A stretch of 64,000 bases of DNA. Source: Falsirhodobacter sp051195255. Lineage in GTDB: Bacteria > Pseudomonadota > Alphaproteobacteria > Rhodobacterales > Rhodobacteraceae. The notes beneath the pieces are model-generated. The model was given only the letters and a program-made list of their open reading frames with translations, was not told the origin of the DNA and made no database searches. Position 1 is the first letter of the stretch. Each line of letters starts with the position of its first letter. The stretch lies in contig NZ_JBNJLK010000003.1 of NCBI RefSeq assembly GCF_051195255.1, positions 62,001 to 126,000 on the forward strand, read 5' to 3'. This document shows positions 53,493 through 63,062 of the stretch, in pieces. Both the position numbers and the translations under genes were made by a program.

Positions 53493-54410
53493 ATGAAGAC
53501 GTTTCTTCTTTCCGCCCTTGCCTTCACCGGCTGGGCCGCCGCCGCATCCGCTGCCCCCTTCGGCCCGCTTCTTGCGCCCGGAGAGGTGGCGGAGGCAGGA
53601 CATCCCCTGATCCTCGACATCCGTGACGCGGGCTATGACAAGGGCCATATCCAGGGCGCGGTGCCCGCACCCTATGCGCTGTTCCGCGGCGCGGCCGACA
53701 ATCCGGGCGAGCTCGTTCCCGAAGGCAAGCTGGAGGCCACCCTGCGGTCCCTGGGCGTGACGCTGGACCGCCCCGTTCTGGTGGTGCATCAAGGCAAGGA
53801 CGAAAGCGACTTCGGCGCGGCGGCCCGGGTGTACTGGACGCTCAAATCCTCGGGCGTCAGCCAGCTGGCGATCCTGAACGGCGGCATGAACGCGTGGCGC
53901 GACGCTGGCCTTCCGGTGCAGACCGAGGCGGTGGCCCCGGAGCCGTCGGACGTGGACATCACCTTCTCGGACCAGTGGCTGGCGACGGAAGGGGAGGTCG
54001 ACAAGGTGGTCGCCGGCGACAAGCCCGCCGCGCTGATCGATGCCCGCCCGCCCGCCTTCTTCGAAGGGCAGCAGTCGCACCCGGCGGCCGACCGTCCGGG
54101 CACACTGCCGGGTGCGGAAAACGTGCCGCATTCCGTCTGGTTCGACGGCACACCGCGCATGGGTGACGCGAACAGCGCCAAGACCGTCGCGGCCAAGCTG
54201 GGCCTGGATCAGCAGGCCGAGGTTGTGGCCTTCTGCAACACCGGCCACTGGGCGGCGACCGAATGGTTTGCCTTGTCCGAACTGGCGGGCCTTCCGAACG
54301 TGAAGCTCTATCCCGACTCCATCGTCGGCTACAGCCATGGCGAGGGGGAGATGGCGAACGTGCCCAGCGTGATGGACAACCTTCTGCGGCAGATCAAGGG
54401 CGGCAACTGA
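53493..54410 (+). CDS. Exported two-domain rhodanese (thiosulfate sulfurtransferase)
   Basis: Periplasmic sulfurtransferase. The 305-residue protein has a signal peptide (MKTFLLSALAFTGWAAAASA) and two rhodanese domains (about 25-145 and 155-295). Only the second has the catalytic cysteine (VVAFCNTGHWAATEW, Cys248); the equivalent loop of the first reads HQGKDES with no cysteine, as usual for this class. GGGAC precedes the ATG. It overlaps the YeeE-type permease gene by TGATG, suggesting a periplasmic sulfur-handling unit; thiosulfate is a reasonable substrate guess. Confidence 0.9.
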   Translation: MKTFLLSALAFTGWAAAASAAPFGPLLAPGEVAEAGHPLILDIRDAGYDKGHIQGAVPAPYALFRGAADNPGELVPEGKLEATLRSLGVTLDRPVLVVHQGKDESDFGAAARVYWTLKSSGVSQLAILNGGMNAWRDAGLPVQTEAVAPEPSDVDITFSDQWLATEGEVDKVVAGDKPAALIDARPPAFFEGQQSHPAADRPGTLPGAENVPHSVWFDGTPRMGDANSAKTVAAKLGLDQQAEVVAFCNTGHWAATEWFALSELAGLPNVKLYPDSIVGYSHGEGEMANVPSVMDNLLRQIKGGN

Positions 54411-55534
54411 TGACGGCGATGACGGCTGCCGCGCCTGTGGGCGTGGGTGCGAAACGGGGGCTTCTGGTTCTGGGTGCGCTGGGGGCCGTGGCGGCGGTGA
54501 CGCTGGCCGGGGGCGTGCGCTACGGGCTGTTGCTGGCCATCGGCCTTGGCATCGGCTTTGTGCTGGAAGGGCTGCGCTTCGGCTTTGCCGGCCCGTGGCG
54601 CGCGATGATCCTGCGGAGGGAGCCTGCGGGCCTTCTGGCGCAGCTTCTGGCCATCGCCCTTGTGGCGATCGTGGCCTTTCCGATGCTGAGCACGCATGGC
54701 GCCGAACTTTCGGGCGCGCAGGCGCCCATCGGCTTTGCCATGGTGGGCGGGGCCTTCGTTTTCGGCGCGGCCATGCAGATCGTGCTGGGCTGCGGGTCGG
54801 GCACGCTGGTGAACGCGGGCAGCGGCAACCCCGTCAGCCTTCTGGCGCTGCCCTTCTTCTGCATCGGCAGCTTCTTCGGCGCGCTGAACCTTGTCTGGTG
54901 GACGGACCTTGGATCGTTGCCGATCCTGGTGCTGCACGGGACCTTCGGGCTGGCCGTCACGCTGGGGCTGCTGGCGCTGGTGGCGGTCGTGGCGCTGGCT
55001 GTCGCCGCGCCCGGCACCCGCCGCGTTCCGGCGCGGCTGATCGTGGCGGCGGCGCTGCTGGCGGCGCTGGCGCTGGCGAACCTCGCCGTGGCCGGGCAGC
55101 CCTGGGGCGTCGTCTACGGTCTGGGGCTGTGGGTGGCCAAGGGGGCAACGGCGCTGGGCGCGGACCTGTCGGGTTCCGCCTTCTGGTCGGCACCGGGCAA
55201 CGCGGCCCGCGTGGGGCAAAGCGTGCTGACCGACATCACCTCGCTCACCAACTTCGGGATCATCGGCGGGGCGTTCCTGATCGCGGCGTGGAAGCGGGGC
55301 GGGCTGTCGCAGCCCTTGCCGAAGCTGCCGGCCCGCGCGTGGATCGCGACGGTGGTGGCGGGGCTGCTGCTCGGCTACTCCTCGCGCCTTGCCTTCGGCT
55401 GCAACGTGGGGGCGTTCTTCTCCGGCATCTCCACCGGCAGTCTGCACGGCTGGGCGTGGTTCGTGGCCGGTTTCGCGGGCAGCATGGTGGGCGTCCGCCT
55501 GCGCCCGCTTCTGGGGCTGGAGGGTCGGGCATGA
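54410..55534 (+). CDS. YeeE/YedE family (thiosulfate-type) permease
   Basis: A 374-residue membrane protein with about nine or more hydrophobic segments and two sulf_transp repeats. The conserved cysteine motifs are IVLGCGSGTLVNAGSGNP and LAFGCNVGAFFSGISTGSLHG; a further cysteine is in PFFCIGSFFG. In the characterised TsuA permease such cysteines relay thiosulfate through the membrane. Overlap with an exported rhodanese gene upstream and a 54-residue gene downstream marks a three-gene unit. Confidence 0.88.
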   Translation: MTAMTAAAPVGVGAKRGLLVLGALGAVAAVTLAGGVRYGLLLAIGLGIGFVLEGLRFGFAGPWRAMILRREPAGLLAQLLAIALVAIVAFPMLSTHGAELSGAQAPIGFAMVGGAFVFGAAMQIVLGCGSGTLVNAGSGNPVSLLALPFFCIGSFFGALNLVWWTDLGSLPILVLHGTFGLAVTLGLLALVAVVALAVAAPGTRRVPARLIVAAALLAALALANLAVAGQPWGVVYGLGLWVAKGATALGADLSGSAFWSAPGNAARVGQSVLTDITSLTNFGIIGGAFLIAAWKRGGLSQPLPKLPARAWIATVVAGLLLGYSSRLAFGCNVGAFFSGISTGSLHGWAWFVAGFAGSMVGVRLRPLLGLEGRA

Positions 55535-55695
55535 CGCGGCACCTGACGGCGGGCCTCGCACTGGCCTTCATTCTGGGCGTCGTGGCGCTGGACGCCACGG
55601 GCGCGCCGCCGAACCCTTATCACGCGCCGGCGGCGCTGGCCTTCGGGTCGGGGCTGCCGACCTCGGGCGGGTTCTGCGGCGCGATGCCGAAGTGA
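55531..55695 (+). CDS. Small protein after the YeeE permease (54 aa)
   Basis: Starts with ATGA overlap to the permease gene. The peptide has a hydrophobic N-terminal segment (HLTAGLALAFILGVVALDATG) that could be a signal or single membrane helix, then PPNPYHAPAALAFGSGLP and an end TSGGFCGAMPK with one cysteine. I do not recognise it. Its stop TGA abuts the stop of the convergent efflux gene so that the two form TGATCA. Confidence 0.65.
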   Translation: MTRHLTAGLALAFILGVVALDATGAPPNPYHAPAALAFGSGLPTSGGFCGAMPK

Positions 55696-57039
55696 TCAGG
55701 GGGCCGGATAGGCGCCGGCCCCCAGCGCGATCTGCAAGGTCGCCCAATCCACCGCCTGATCCCGCAGCGCCGAGGCGAGGCTGAGCCGCGCCGAGGCCAG
55801 CGACCGGTCCGTGTCCAGAAGGTCCAGCAGCGACAGGGCCCCGGCCTCGAAGTTCTGTTGTGACAGGTCCAGCGCCCGCTGGTAGGAATTCACCGACCGG
55901 TTCAGAAGCGCCACGCGCCGCCCGTCGCGGCGGAAGGTGCTGTTGGCCGATTGCACATCCTCCACCGCGTCCAAAACGGTCTGGCGCCACGCGATCTCGG
56001 ACTGGCGCGCCTCGGACGCGGCTTCCTGTCGCGCCGCGCGCAGCTGCGGCTGGTTCAGGATCGCCTGCGCGATTGAAGGCCCGAAGCTCCAGTTGTTGTT
56101 GCCGCCTTCGGACACGGAGCCTGACAGCGTGACCGAGGGGTAAAGCTGCGCCGTGGCCACGCCGACCTGCGCCACGGCTTGCGCGAACTGCCGTTCGGCC
56201 TGCCGCACGTCGGGGCGGTTGCGCACCAGATCGGCCGGGATGCCGATGCCGACGGAATCGCGCGGATAGGGTTGGGGCGCACCCCGCTGCATCCGCGCCA
56301 CCAAGGGCTGTGCGGGTTCGGCCAGAAGCGTGGCCACGGCATAGACGTTGGACAGGAAGTTCGCCTCCAGCCCCGGCAGATCGGCCTGCGCGCTGTCCAG
56401 AAGGGCCTGGACCTGAACCTCGTCCAGCTCCGTCGCGGCGCCCGAGGCGCGCTGGTTCTGCGTGATCTCCAGCGTGCGCTGGCGGCTGGCGATGGTCTTG
56501 CGCGTCAGTTCCAGCGCGTTCTGGTAATAGCGCGCGTCGATATAGGCCCCGAGGATGGAGGTCAGGTAGGCCAGCCGCGTCACGCCCACATCGGCCTCTG
56601 CCGCGCCCAGATTGGCCAGCGCCGCCTGACGGGCCCGGCGCACGCCGCCGAACAGGTCGATCACGAATTCGGCGTTCAGGGTGGTGCCGGACTGGGTGGT
56701 CACGGGCTGGATGTCGCTGCCGCTGCGGTCGCTGCTGAAGGTGGCGCTGCCGTTCACGGCGGCCGACAGGCCCGTCTGGCGCAGGGCCGCGTTCGCCGCC
56801 GCGATCCGCTCGTTCGAGGCCGCGAGGTTCAGGTTCTGCCCCAGCCCGCGCGCCACCAGATCGTTCAGCACCGGATCGCTGTAACCGGTCCACCAGCGCC
56901 GCGACGCCACTTCCCCGATCGGTCCCGCGCTGCCTTCGGCGAAGGTGGAGGTCATCTGGATCTGCGGCGCGATATAATCCGGGCCGACCGCGCAGCCCGC
57001 CGTGGACAGCATCAGCAGAACAAGAAGGGGGCGGGTCAT
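55696..57039 (-). CDS. Outer-membrane efflux lipoprotein (TolC/OprM/NodT family)
   Basis: Outer-membrane channel of a tripartite pump. The 447-residue protein has a lipoprotein signal MTRPLLVLLMLSTAGC, then two OEP repeats with long coiled helices, for example NLNLAASNERIAAANAALRQ and NRPDVRQAERQFAQAVAQVG (the latter the family hallmark, quoted in part). It follows the RND pump gene with a 4-bp overlap (ATGA) and ends at the small protein gene's stop. Confidence 0.93.
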   Translation of the reverse strand: MTRPLLVLLMLSTAGCAVGPDYIAPQIQMTSTFAEGSAGPIGEVASRRWWTGYSDPVLNDLVARGLGQNLNLAASNERIAAANAALRQTGLSAAVNGSATFSSDRSGSDIQPVTTQSGTTLNAEFVIDLFGGVRRARQAALANLGAAEADVGVTRLAYLTSILGAYIDARYYQNALELTRKTIASRQRTLEITQNQRASGAATELDEVQVQALLDSAQADLPGLEANFLSNVYAVATLLAEPAQPLVARMQRGAPQPYPRDSVGIGIPADLVRNRPDVRQAERQFAQAVAQVGVATAQLYPSVTLSGSVSEGGNNNWSFGPSIAQAILNQPQLRAARQEAASEARQSEIAWRQTVLDAVEDVQSANSTFRRDGRRVALLNRSVNSYQRALDLSQQNFEAGALSLLDLLDTDRSLASARLSLASALRDQAVDWATLQIALGAGAYPAP

Positions 57040-60000
57040 TGCGGTTTTCCTTTGCGGGTCGAAATTCGGCGGATGCAGACAAAGAAGGCGGGCACGAGGA
57101 AGATGCCCAGCACGGTGGCCGAGGTCATGCCCCCCAGCACCCCGATGCCGATGGCGTTCTGCGCCCCGGCGCCGGCCCCGGTGGCGGTGGCCAGCGGCAC
57201 CACGCCCAGAATGAACGCGAACGAGGTCATCAGGATCGGGCGCAGGCGCTGACGGGCGGCTTCCAGCGTCGCCTCCACCAGCCCCTTGCCCTGCTTTTGC
57301 AGGTCGACCGCGAATTCCACGATCAGGATGGCGTTCTTTGCCGCAAGCCCGATGGTCGTCAGCAGGCCCACCTTGAAGTAGACGTCGTTGGATTGCCCCA
57401 TCAGCAGGGCCGCCCCCAACGCGCCCAGAACCCCCACCGGCACCGCCAGCATGACGGAGATCGGGATCGTCCAGCTTTCATACAGCGCGGCCAAGCACAG
57501 GAACACCACCAGCACGGAAATGGCGTACAGGAACGGCGCCTGCGACCCCGACAGCCGTTCCTGATACGAAAGCCCCGTCCAGGCGGAACCGTAGCCGCCG
57601 GGAAGTTCGGCCACCAGTTCCTCCATCCGGGTCATCGCCTCGCCGGACGACACGCCCGGCACCGGCGCGCCCTGGATCTGGATCGCGGAACTGCCGCCAT
57701 AGCGGGACAGCGAGGCGGGCACCGTTTCCCAGCTGAGCGAGGCGAAGGACGGGAAGGGCACCATCTCTCCGTCCGCGTTGCGGGCGTGCCAGCGGTGCAC
57801 GTCGTCGGGCTGCATGCGGAACGGGGCGTCGCCCTGCACGATCACGGGGCGAAGTTCGCTCCCCATCTCGAAGTCGTTGACGTTGCGCCCCGAGAAGATG
57901 ACGCTGAGCATGGCGTTCACGTCCGTCAGCGTCAGCCCGTAGCTTTCGGCCTTCTGCGCGTCGATGTCGATGCGCATGGCGGTCTTGTCCTGATCCTCGT
58001 TCCCCTGAAGGTTGGTGACCTGGCCGTCGGCTTCGGCATTGGCGACCAGCGTGTTCGCGGCTTTGCGCAAGGCGGCCAGCCCCTGACCGGACTGGTCGAT
58101 CAGGTACATGGAAAAGCCGGCGCTGTTGCCCATGCCCGGAATGGCCGGGGGTTGCATGACCTGAACGGTGCCGCCCCGCAGCGTCTTGCGGAAATGCGCG
58201 TTGGCGCGTTGCGAAACGGCCGCAGCCCCAAGATCGGCATTGCCGGCCCGAAGGTCGAACTCCTTCATCCTGACGAAGATCATGCCGCTGTTCTGCGAAT
58301 TGCCGCCAAAGCCGAAGCCAAGGGCGGCGAAGGTGCTGGCGATGGCGTCGCCTTCCTCGTTCAGCAGGTAGTCCTCGGCGGTTTTCATGATGGCGTTGGT
58401 CTGGGCGCTGGTCGATCCGTCGGGCAGGCGCACGCGCACCATCAGCGATCCCTGATCCTCTTGCGGAAGGAAGGAGGACGGGATGTTCGTGAACATGACC
58501 CAGATCAGGCCCACCACCGCCACCAGCCCCGCCAGCGCAAGGAAGGGACGGCGCAGAAGGCGGCGGTTGATGCCGACATAGCCGTGGGTGAAGCGGTCGA
58601 AGTTGCGGTTGAACCAGCGGGCGGGGGCGATCCCCTCGCCATGCTTGCGCGGCTTCAGAAGGGTGGCGCACAAGGCGGGCGTCAGGATCAGCGCCACCAG
58701 CACCGACAGCACCATGGCCGAGATGATGGTGATGGAGAACTGGCGGTAGATGATGCCCGTGGACCCGCCGAAGAAGGCCATCGGCAGGAACACCACCGAC
58801 AGGATCAGGCCGATGCCCACCAGCGCGCTGGTGATCTGGCCCATGGATTTCTCTGTCGCCTCCACCGGGCCAAGGCCATCCTCCTCCATCACGCGTTCGA
58901 CGTTTTCCACGACCACGATGGCGTCGTCGACCAGAAGGCCGATGGCCAGCACCATCGCGAACATGGTCAGCGTGTTGATGGAATAGCCCAGCACCGACAG
59001 CACGCCGAAGGTGCCCAGAAGCACCACCGGCACGGCCAGCGTCGGGATCAGCGTGGCGCGCCAGTTCTGCAGGAAGACGAACATCACGATGAAGACCAGC
59101 ACGATGGCTTCGATCAGCGTGTGTTCGACCTTTTCGATCGACAGTTCCACGAAGGGGGAGGTGTCGTAGGCATAGGCGATCTCCACGCCCTCGGGGAAGG
59201 CGTTGGCCAGACCTTCCAGCGTGGCGCGAACGGCGGCGGCGGTTTCCACCGCGTTCGCGCCCGTTTGCAGGTTCACCCCGAAGCCCGCCGCGTTCGACCC
59301 GCTGAAGCGGCTGTCGCGGCCGTATTCCTCTTGCCCGATCTCTACCCGCGCCACGTCGCCCAGACGGACGGCGGCGCCATCCTCGCCGGTCTTCAGCAGG
59401 ATGTTGCGGAATTCGTCCACCGTGGTCAGCTGGCTTTGGGCCGTGATCTCGGCGGTGAACTGCTGGCCGTCGTTCACGGGCTGGTCGCCCAGCGACCCGA
59501 CCGTGACGGTGCTGTTCTGCGCCGACACGGCACTGGTCACGTCGGCCGGCGTCAGCTGGTATTGCACCAGCCGGTCGGGATCCAGCCAGACCCGCATCGC
59601 ATAGCCCGACCCGAAGACGTTGATCCCCGACACGCCGGGCGTCCGCTGCACGGGGCCTTCGACGGTTTCTTCCAGCATGTCGGCCAGTTGCAGCGCGTTG
59701 TAGGTGTTGTCCCGCGACACCAGCGCGCCCACCATCAGGATCGAAGTGGTGGACTGGCGCACCGTCACGCCATCGTCCTGCACCACGTCGGGCAGCTGGC
59801 TGGTGACGCGTTGCAGCTGGTTCTGCACGTCCACCTGCGCGTCGTCGCCGTCCACGCTGTCATCGAAGACCATCGTGACCGACGAACTCCCCCGCGAGGA
59901 GGAGGAGGTCATGTAGAGAAGCCCGTCAAGGCCGGTCATCGCATCCTCGATCACCGTGGTGACGGAGTTCTGCACGGCTTCGGCCGAGGCGCCGGTGTAG

Positions 60001-60143
60001 CTGGCCGAGATGCGGACCGTGGGCGGCGACACCTCGGGGTATTGCGAGATGGGCAGGGTGGTGATGCCCAGAACGCCGAACAGCATCGTGACGATGGCCA
60101 GGACCCAGGCGAAGACGGGACGGTGGATGAAGAAGCGGGCCAT
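57036..60143 (-). CDS. RND efflux pump, inner-membrane transporter (AcrB/MexB type)
   Basis: A 1035-residue proton-driven exporter of the HAE1 group with 12 predicted membrane helices and two large periplasmic loops. The start MARFFIHRPVFAWVLAIV and the proton-relay helix GLLVDDAIVVVENVERV (double Asp) are typical, as are PISQYPEVSPP and the late LLTTIGLAAKNAILIVEFA. Gene order adaptor-pump-channel with 4-bp overlaps. The substrate is not readable; hydrophobic drugs or dyes are usual. Confidence 0.96.
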   Translation of the reverse strand: MARFFIHRPVFAWVLAIVTMLFGVLGITTLPISQYPEVSPPTVRISASYTGASAEAVQNSVTTVIEDAMTGLDGLLYMTSSSSRGSSSVTMVFDDSVDGDDAQVDVQNQLQRVTSQLPDVVQDDGVTVRQSTTSILMVGALVSRDNTYNALQLADMLEETVEGPVQRTPGVSGINVFGSGYAMRVWLDPDRLVQYQLTPADVTSAVSAQNSTVTVGSLGDQPVNDGQQFTAEITAQSQLTTVDEFRNILLKTGEDGAAVRLGDVARVEIGQEEYGRDSRFSGSNAAGFGVNLQTGANAVETAAAVRATLEGLANAFPEGVEIAYAYDTSPFVELSIEKVEHTLIEAIVLVFIVMFVFLQNWRATLIPTLAVPVVLLGTFGVLSVLGYSINTLTMFAMVLAIGLLVDDAIVVVENVERVMEEDGLGPVEATEKSMGQITSALVGIGLILSVVFLPMAFFGGSTGIIYRQFSITIISAMVLSVLVALILTPALCATLLKPRKHGEGIAPARWFNRNFDRFTHGYVGINRRLLRRPFLALAGLVAVVGLIWVMFTNIPSSFLPQEDQGSLMVRVRLPDGSTSAQTNAIMKTAEDYLLNEEGDAIASTFAALGFGFGGNSQNSGMIFVRMKEFDLRAGNADLGAAAVSQRANAHFRKTLRGGTVQVMQPPAIPGMGNSAGFSMYLIDQSGQGLAALRKAANTLVANAEADGQVTNLQGNEDQDKTAMRIDIDAQKAESYGLTLTDVNAMLSVIFSGRNVNDFEMGSELRPVIVQGDAPFRMQPDDVHRWHARNADGEMVPFPSFASLSWETVPASLSRYGGSSAIQIQGAPVPGVSSGEAMTRMEELVAELPGGYGSAWTGLSYQERLSGSQAPFLYAISVLVVFLCLAALYESWTIPISVMLAVPVGVLGALGAALLMGQSNDVYFKVGLLTTIGLAAKNAILIVEFAVDLQKQGKGLVEATLEAARQRLRPILMTSFAFILGVVPLATATGAGAGAQNAIGIGVLGGMTSATVLGIFLVPAFFVCIRRISTRKGKPQ

Positions 60144-61303
60144 CAGTTCGCCGCGGCTTCGATGATGCCACCGGCGCCGACCTGCACCGGAACCGGCGTG
60201 ATCGTGGCGCCCGCGCTGACGGCTTCCAGATTGTCGACAATGACCTGCGGCGCATCGTCCAGCCCCTGCGTCACGATCCAGGCGTTGTCGCTACTGCCCA
60301 CGGGGACGACGTTGGCCTGCGCGGCCTTGCCTTCGGCGTCCACCGTCCACACGCTGATCGTGCCGTCGGGTTCCAGCGTGGCGGCCAGCTGCGGGATCAG
60401 GAAGGCATCCGCCGTTCCCAGCGTGACCGAGGCGCGGACGAACATGCCGGGCAGGATCAGCCGGTCGGGATTGTCGAATTCCACCCGGATGCGGATCGTG
60501 CCGGTCGTGGTGGACACGGTGGAGGAAATGGCGATCACGGTGCCCGTGCCGTCATACACCTCCCCATTCTCCAGCCGGATGGAGATGTGAAGCTGGTCGC
60601 CCGGGTCCATGTCGCCATTGGCGATGCGGGTGCGCGCCTGAAGCATCTGGGAACTGGCGGCCGAAAGGTCCACGTAGATCGGGTTCAGCGCCGTCACGGT
60701 GGTCAACCCCTCGGTCTGCCCCGAGGTGACAAGATCGCCGACGGAGGCTTCGGGAATGCCCGCCACCCCGTCGATCGGACTGGTGATGGTGGTGCGTTCA
60801 AGGTTGATCTGCGCGGTGTCCACCGCCGCCTCGGCCCGGCTGACGGCAGCCTGGTCCTGCAGCAATTGGGCGCGGGCCGTGTCCAGATCGGCCTGCGTGA
60901 CTCCGGTGCCGACCAGTCCTTCATAGCGTTTCACAGTGGCTTGCGCGGCGGGCAGGGCGGCCTGCGCACTTTCCAGATCCGCGCGGGCCGAATCCAGTTC
61001 GGCCTGATAGCTGCGGGGGTCGATCCGGAACAAGGGCGCGCCCATCTTTACTTCGCCCCCCGGCTGATAAAGGATGTCGGTGACGATTCCGTCCACCAGC
61101 GGACGGATTTCCGCTTCGCTTCGGGCTGCGGCCTGGCCGGTCAGCGGAACGGTAACGGGGACTGCCTCACGATGAAGGGTGACCACACCCGCCTGAAGCG
61201 CGGCCGGCGCGGCGGGCCCTTGGGCGACCGCCGGAAAGGCCGCAATGTTCAGAACGCCGGCCAGCGCCAGGATGCCTGCGCGGATGCGTGGGTATGCGGT
61301 CAT
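60143..61303 (-). CDS. RND efflux periplasmic adaptor (AcrA type)
   Basis: Membrane-fusion protein linking pump and channel. The 386-residue protein has a signal peptide (ending PAVAQG), lipoyl half-motifs GIVTDILYQPGGEVKMGAPLF and TITSPIDGVAG (in part), a long alpha hairpin (about 95-165: AELDSARADLESAQAALP) and a beta-barrel domain. No lipobox is seen, so it is probably periplasmic or anchored by its signal. First gene of the pump operon; no regulator gene is adjacent. Confidence 0.93.
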   Translation of the reverse strand: MTAYPRIRAGILALAGVLNIAAFPAVAQGPAAPAALQAGVVTLHREAVPVTVPLTGQAAARSEAEIRPLVDGIVTDILYQPGGEVKMGAPLFRIDPRSYQAELDSARADLESAQAALPAAQATVKRYEGLVGTGVTQADLDTARAQLLQDQAAVSRAEAAVDTAQINLERTTITSPIDGVAGIPEASVGDLVTSGQTEGLTTVTALNPIYVDLSAASSQMLQARTRIANGDMDPGDQLHISIRLENGEVYDGTGTVIAISSTVSTTTGTIRIRVEFDNPDRLILPGMFVRASVTLGTADAFLIPQLAATLEPDGTISVWTVDAEGKAAQANVVPVGSSDNAWIVTQGLDDAPQVIVDNLEAVSAGATITPVPVQVGAGGIIEAAAN

Positions 61304-61508
61304 GTTTCACGTTCCCAAATGATGGTCCCTCCCAGAACCATACGATTGTTACAGATTTTTCTGTCGTCGCGCAGGGATGACATATCATCGCATCTGCGTG
61401 ACCGGCAGCTTCCCCCATGTGCGGCGGCCCATCCGGTCGATGGTCGCAGGAACGCCGACCCCTCGCAAGGGCAGACCGGGCCATTGTCGTAGAGGATTCG
61501 AAAGACCC
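61304..61508. promoter_or_regulatory. Divergent promoter region between efflux operon and SulP gene
   Basis: A 205-bp spacer with a small perfect inverted repeat ACAGA-TTTT-TCTGT (61351-61364) in an AT-rich patch near the efflux side. It may be an operator for an unlinked regulator of the pump; no binding family can be assigned. Confidence 0.3.
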
Positions 61509-62996
61509 ATGACACAGACCGCAACCGCCCCCCACCGGGGCCAGGACTCGCCGTCGGCGCTGTCCGTTCTCCGCTCGCCCGCCATCCTGACACGGGAAAC
61601 GCTGGCGGGCATCGTCACCGCGCTGGCCCTTGTGCCCGAGGTGATCTCGTTCTCGTTCATCTCGGGCGTGGATCCCAAGACGGCGCTGGTCGCATCGGTG
61701 GTGATGTGCCTGATCATGTCCGTCATCGGCGGGCGCCCCGCTATGGTGACGGCGGCCGCCGGATCGATCGCGCTGGTGATCGGCCCGATGGTGCACCGTT
61801 ACGGCGTCGGATACATCCTGCCCACGATCCTGCTGGCCGGCGCGATCCAGATCGCCTTCGGGCTGGCGGGACTTGCGCGGCTGATGCGCTTCATCCCGCG
61901 TTCGGTGATGATCGGCTTCGTGAACGCGCTGGGCATCCTGATCTTCATGGCGCAGGTGCCGCACGTCCTGGGCGGATCGCCCGCCGTCTATGCGCTGCTG
62001 GCATTGACGCTGGCGATCGTGCTGGTTCTGCCGCGTGTCACCACGGCCGTGCCTTCGGCGCTGGTGGCGATCGTTCTGGTCACCGCCATCGCCGTCTTCG
62101 CAGGCATCGATGTCCCCAATGTCGGCGGGGAAGGGGAGATGGCGCCGGGCCTTCCGGGCCTGACCGAACTGACGGTGCCCCTGACCATGGAAACGCTGGC
62201 GATCATCTGGGCACCCGCCTTGTCGGTGGCCTTCGTGGGCCTGTTGGAATCGCTCCTGACGGCCAAGTTGGTGGACGAAATCACGGACACGCGTTCGCAC
62301 AAGGGGCAGGAGTCCTGGGCGCTGGGCGTCGCCAACATCGCAGCGGGCTTTTATGGCGGGATCGCGGGCTGCGCGATGATCGGGCAGACGGTGGTCAACG
62401 TGAAGATCGGGGGCGGGCGCAGCCGCGTGTCCACGATCGTGGCGGGGCTGGTGCTTCTGCTGCTGGTCACGGGCCTGTCGGCCGTGATGGCGCGGATCCC
62501 GATGGTGGCGCTGGCCGGCGTCATGATGGTGGTGGCGGTTCAGACGATGGACTGGCACTCGGTCCGGCCGGGGACGCTGCGGCTGATGCCGCTGCCGGAA
62601 ACCTTGGTCATGGCGGCCACGGTGGTGCTGACGGTCGTCACCCACAACCTCGCCATCGGCGTGATCGGCGGCGTGGTTCTGGCCGTGATGTTCTTCGCCC
62701 GCCGGGTGGCCCACGTGATCGACGTCCGGCGCCTTTCGGACGGCGCGCGGTACGAGGTGGAGGGGCCGCTCTTCTTCGGCTCCTCCAACGACCTGTTCGA
62801 GCAGTTCGATTACGCCGGCGATCCGGCCCGCGTCACCATCGACCTGAGCCGGGCGCAGATCTGGGACGCCTCAACAGTGGCGGCGCTGGATTCCATCCGC
62901 ACCCGCTATGCCGAGCACGGGACGGAGGTGACCTTCGAAGGGCTGGACGCCCGCAGCGCCGCCTTCCACGACCGCCTGACGGGCCGTCTTGGTTGA
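61509..62996 (+). CDS. SulP-family anion transporter with STAS domain
   Basis: A 495-residue inner-membrane transporter for sulfate, bicarbonate or other anions. About 10-12 hydrophobic segments cover residues 25-400 with the SulP motif region SISFSFISGVDPKTAL-like (here VISFSFISGVDPKTALVAS) and a C-terminal STAS domain (about 405-495) including IDLSRAQIWDASTVAALDS. I chose ATG at 61509; the longer frame from 61377 lacks homology. Followed by an AbrB-type membrane protein gene after 66 bp containing a GC-rich hairpin (63004-63035) without T run. Confidence 0.9.
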   Translation: MTQTATAPHRGQDSPSALSVLRSPAILTRETLAGIVTALALVPEVISFSFISGVDPKTALVASVVMCLIMSVIGGRPAMVTAAAGSIALVIGPMVHRYGVGYILPTILLAGAIQIAFGLAGLARLMRFIPRSVMIGFVNALGILIFMAQVPHVLGGSPAVYALLALTLAIVLVLPRVTTAVPSALVAIVLVTAIAVFAGIDVPNVGGEGEMAPGLPGLTELTVPLTMETLAIIWAPALSVAFVGLLESLLTAKLVDEITDTRSHKGQESWALGVANIAAGFYGGIAGCAMIGQTVVNVKIGGGRSRVSTIVAGLVLLLLVTGLSAVMARIPMVALAGVMMVVAVQTMDWHSVRPGTLRLMPLPETLVMAATVVLTVVTHNLAIGVIGGVVLAVMFFARRVAHVIDVRRLSDGARYEVEGPLFFGSSNDLFEQFDYAGDPARVTIDLSRAQIWDASTVAALDSIRTRYAEHGTEVTFEGLDARSAAFHDRLTGRLG

Positions 62997-63062
62997 CAAG
63001 ACGGGGCCGCCCTGCCGTAACGGGTGGGGCGGCCCACGGGCTTATGACAAAAGGATCCTCGG

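Noticed and set aside
57039..60590. 1183-residue open frame on the plus strand
   Set aside because: It is the antisense of the RND pump gene; its histidine-, arginine- and glutamine-rich composition is typical of a reverse frame in high-GC DNA.
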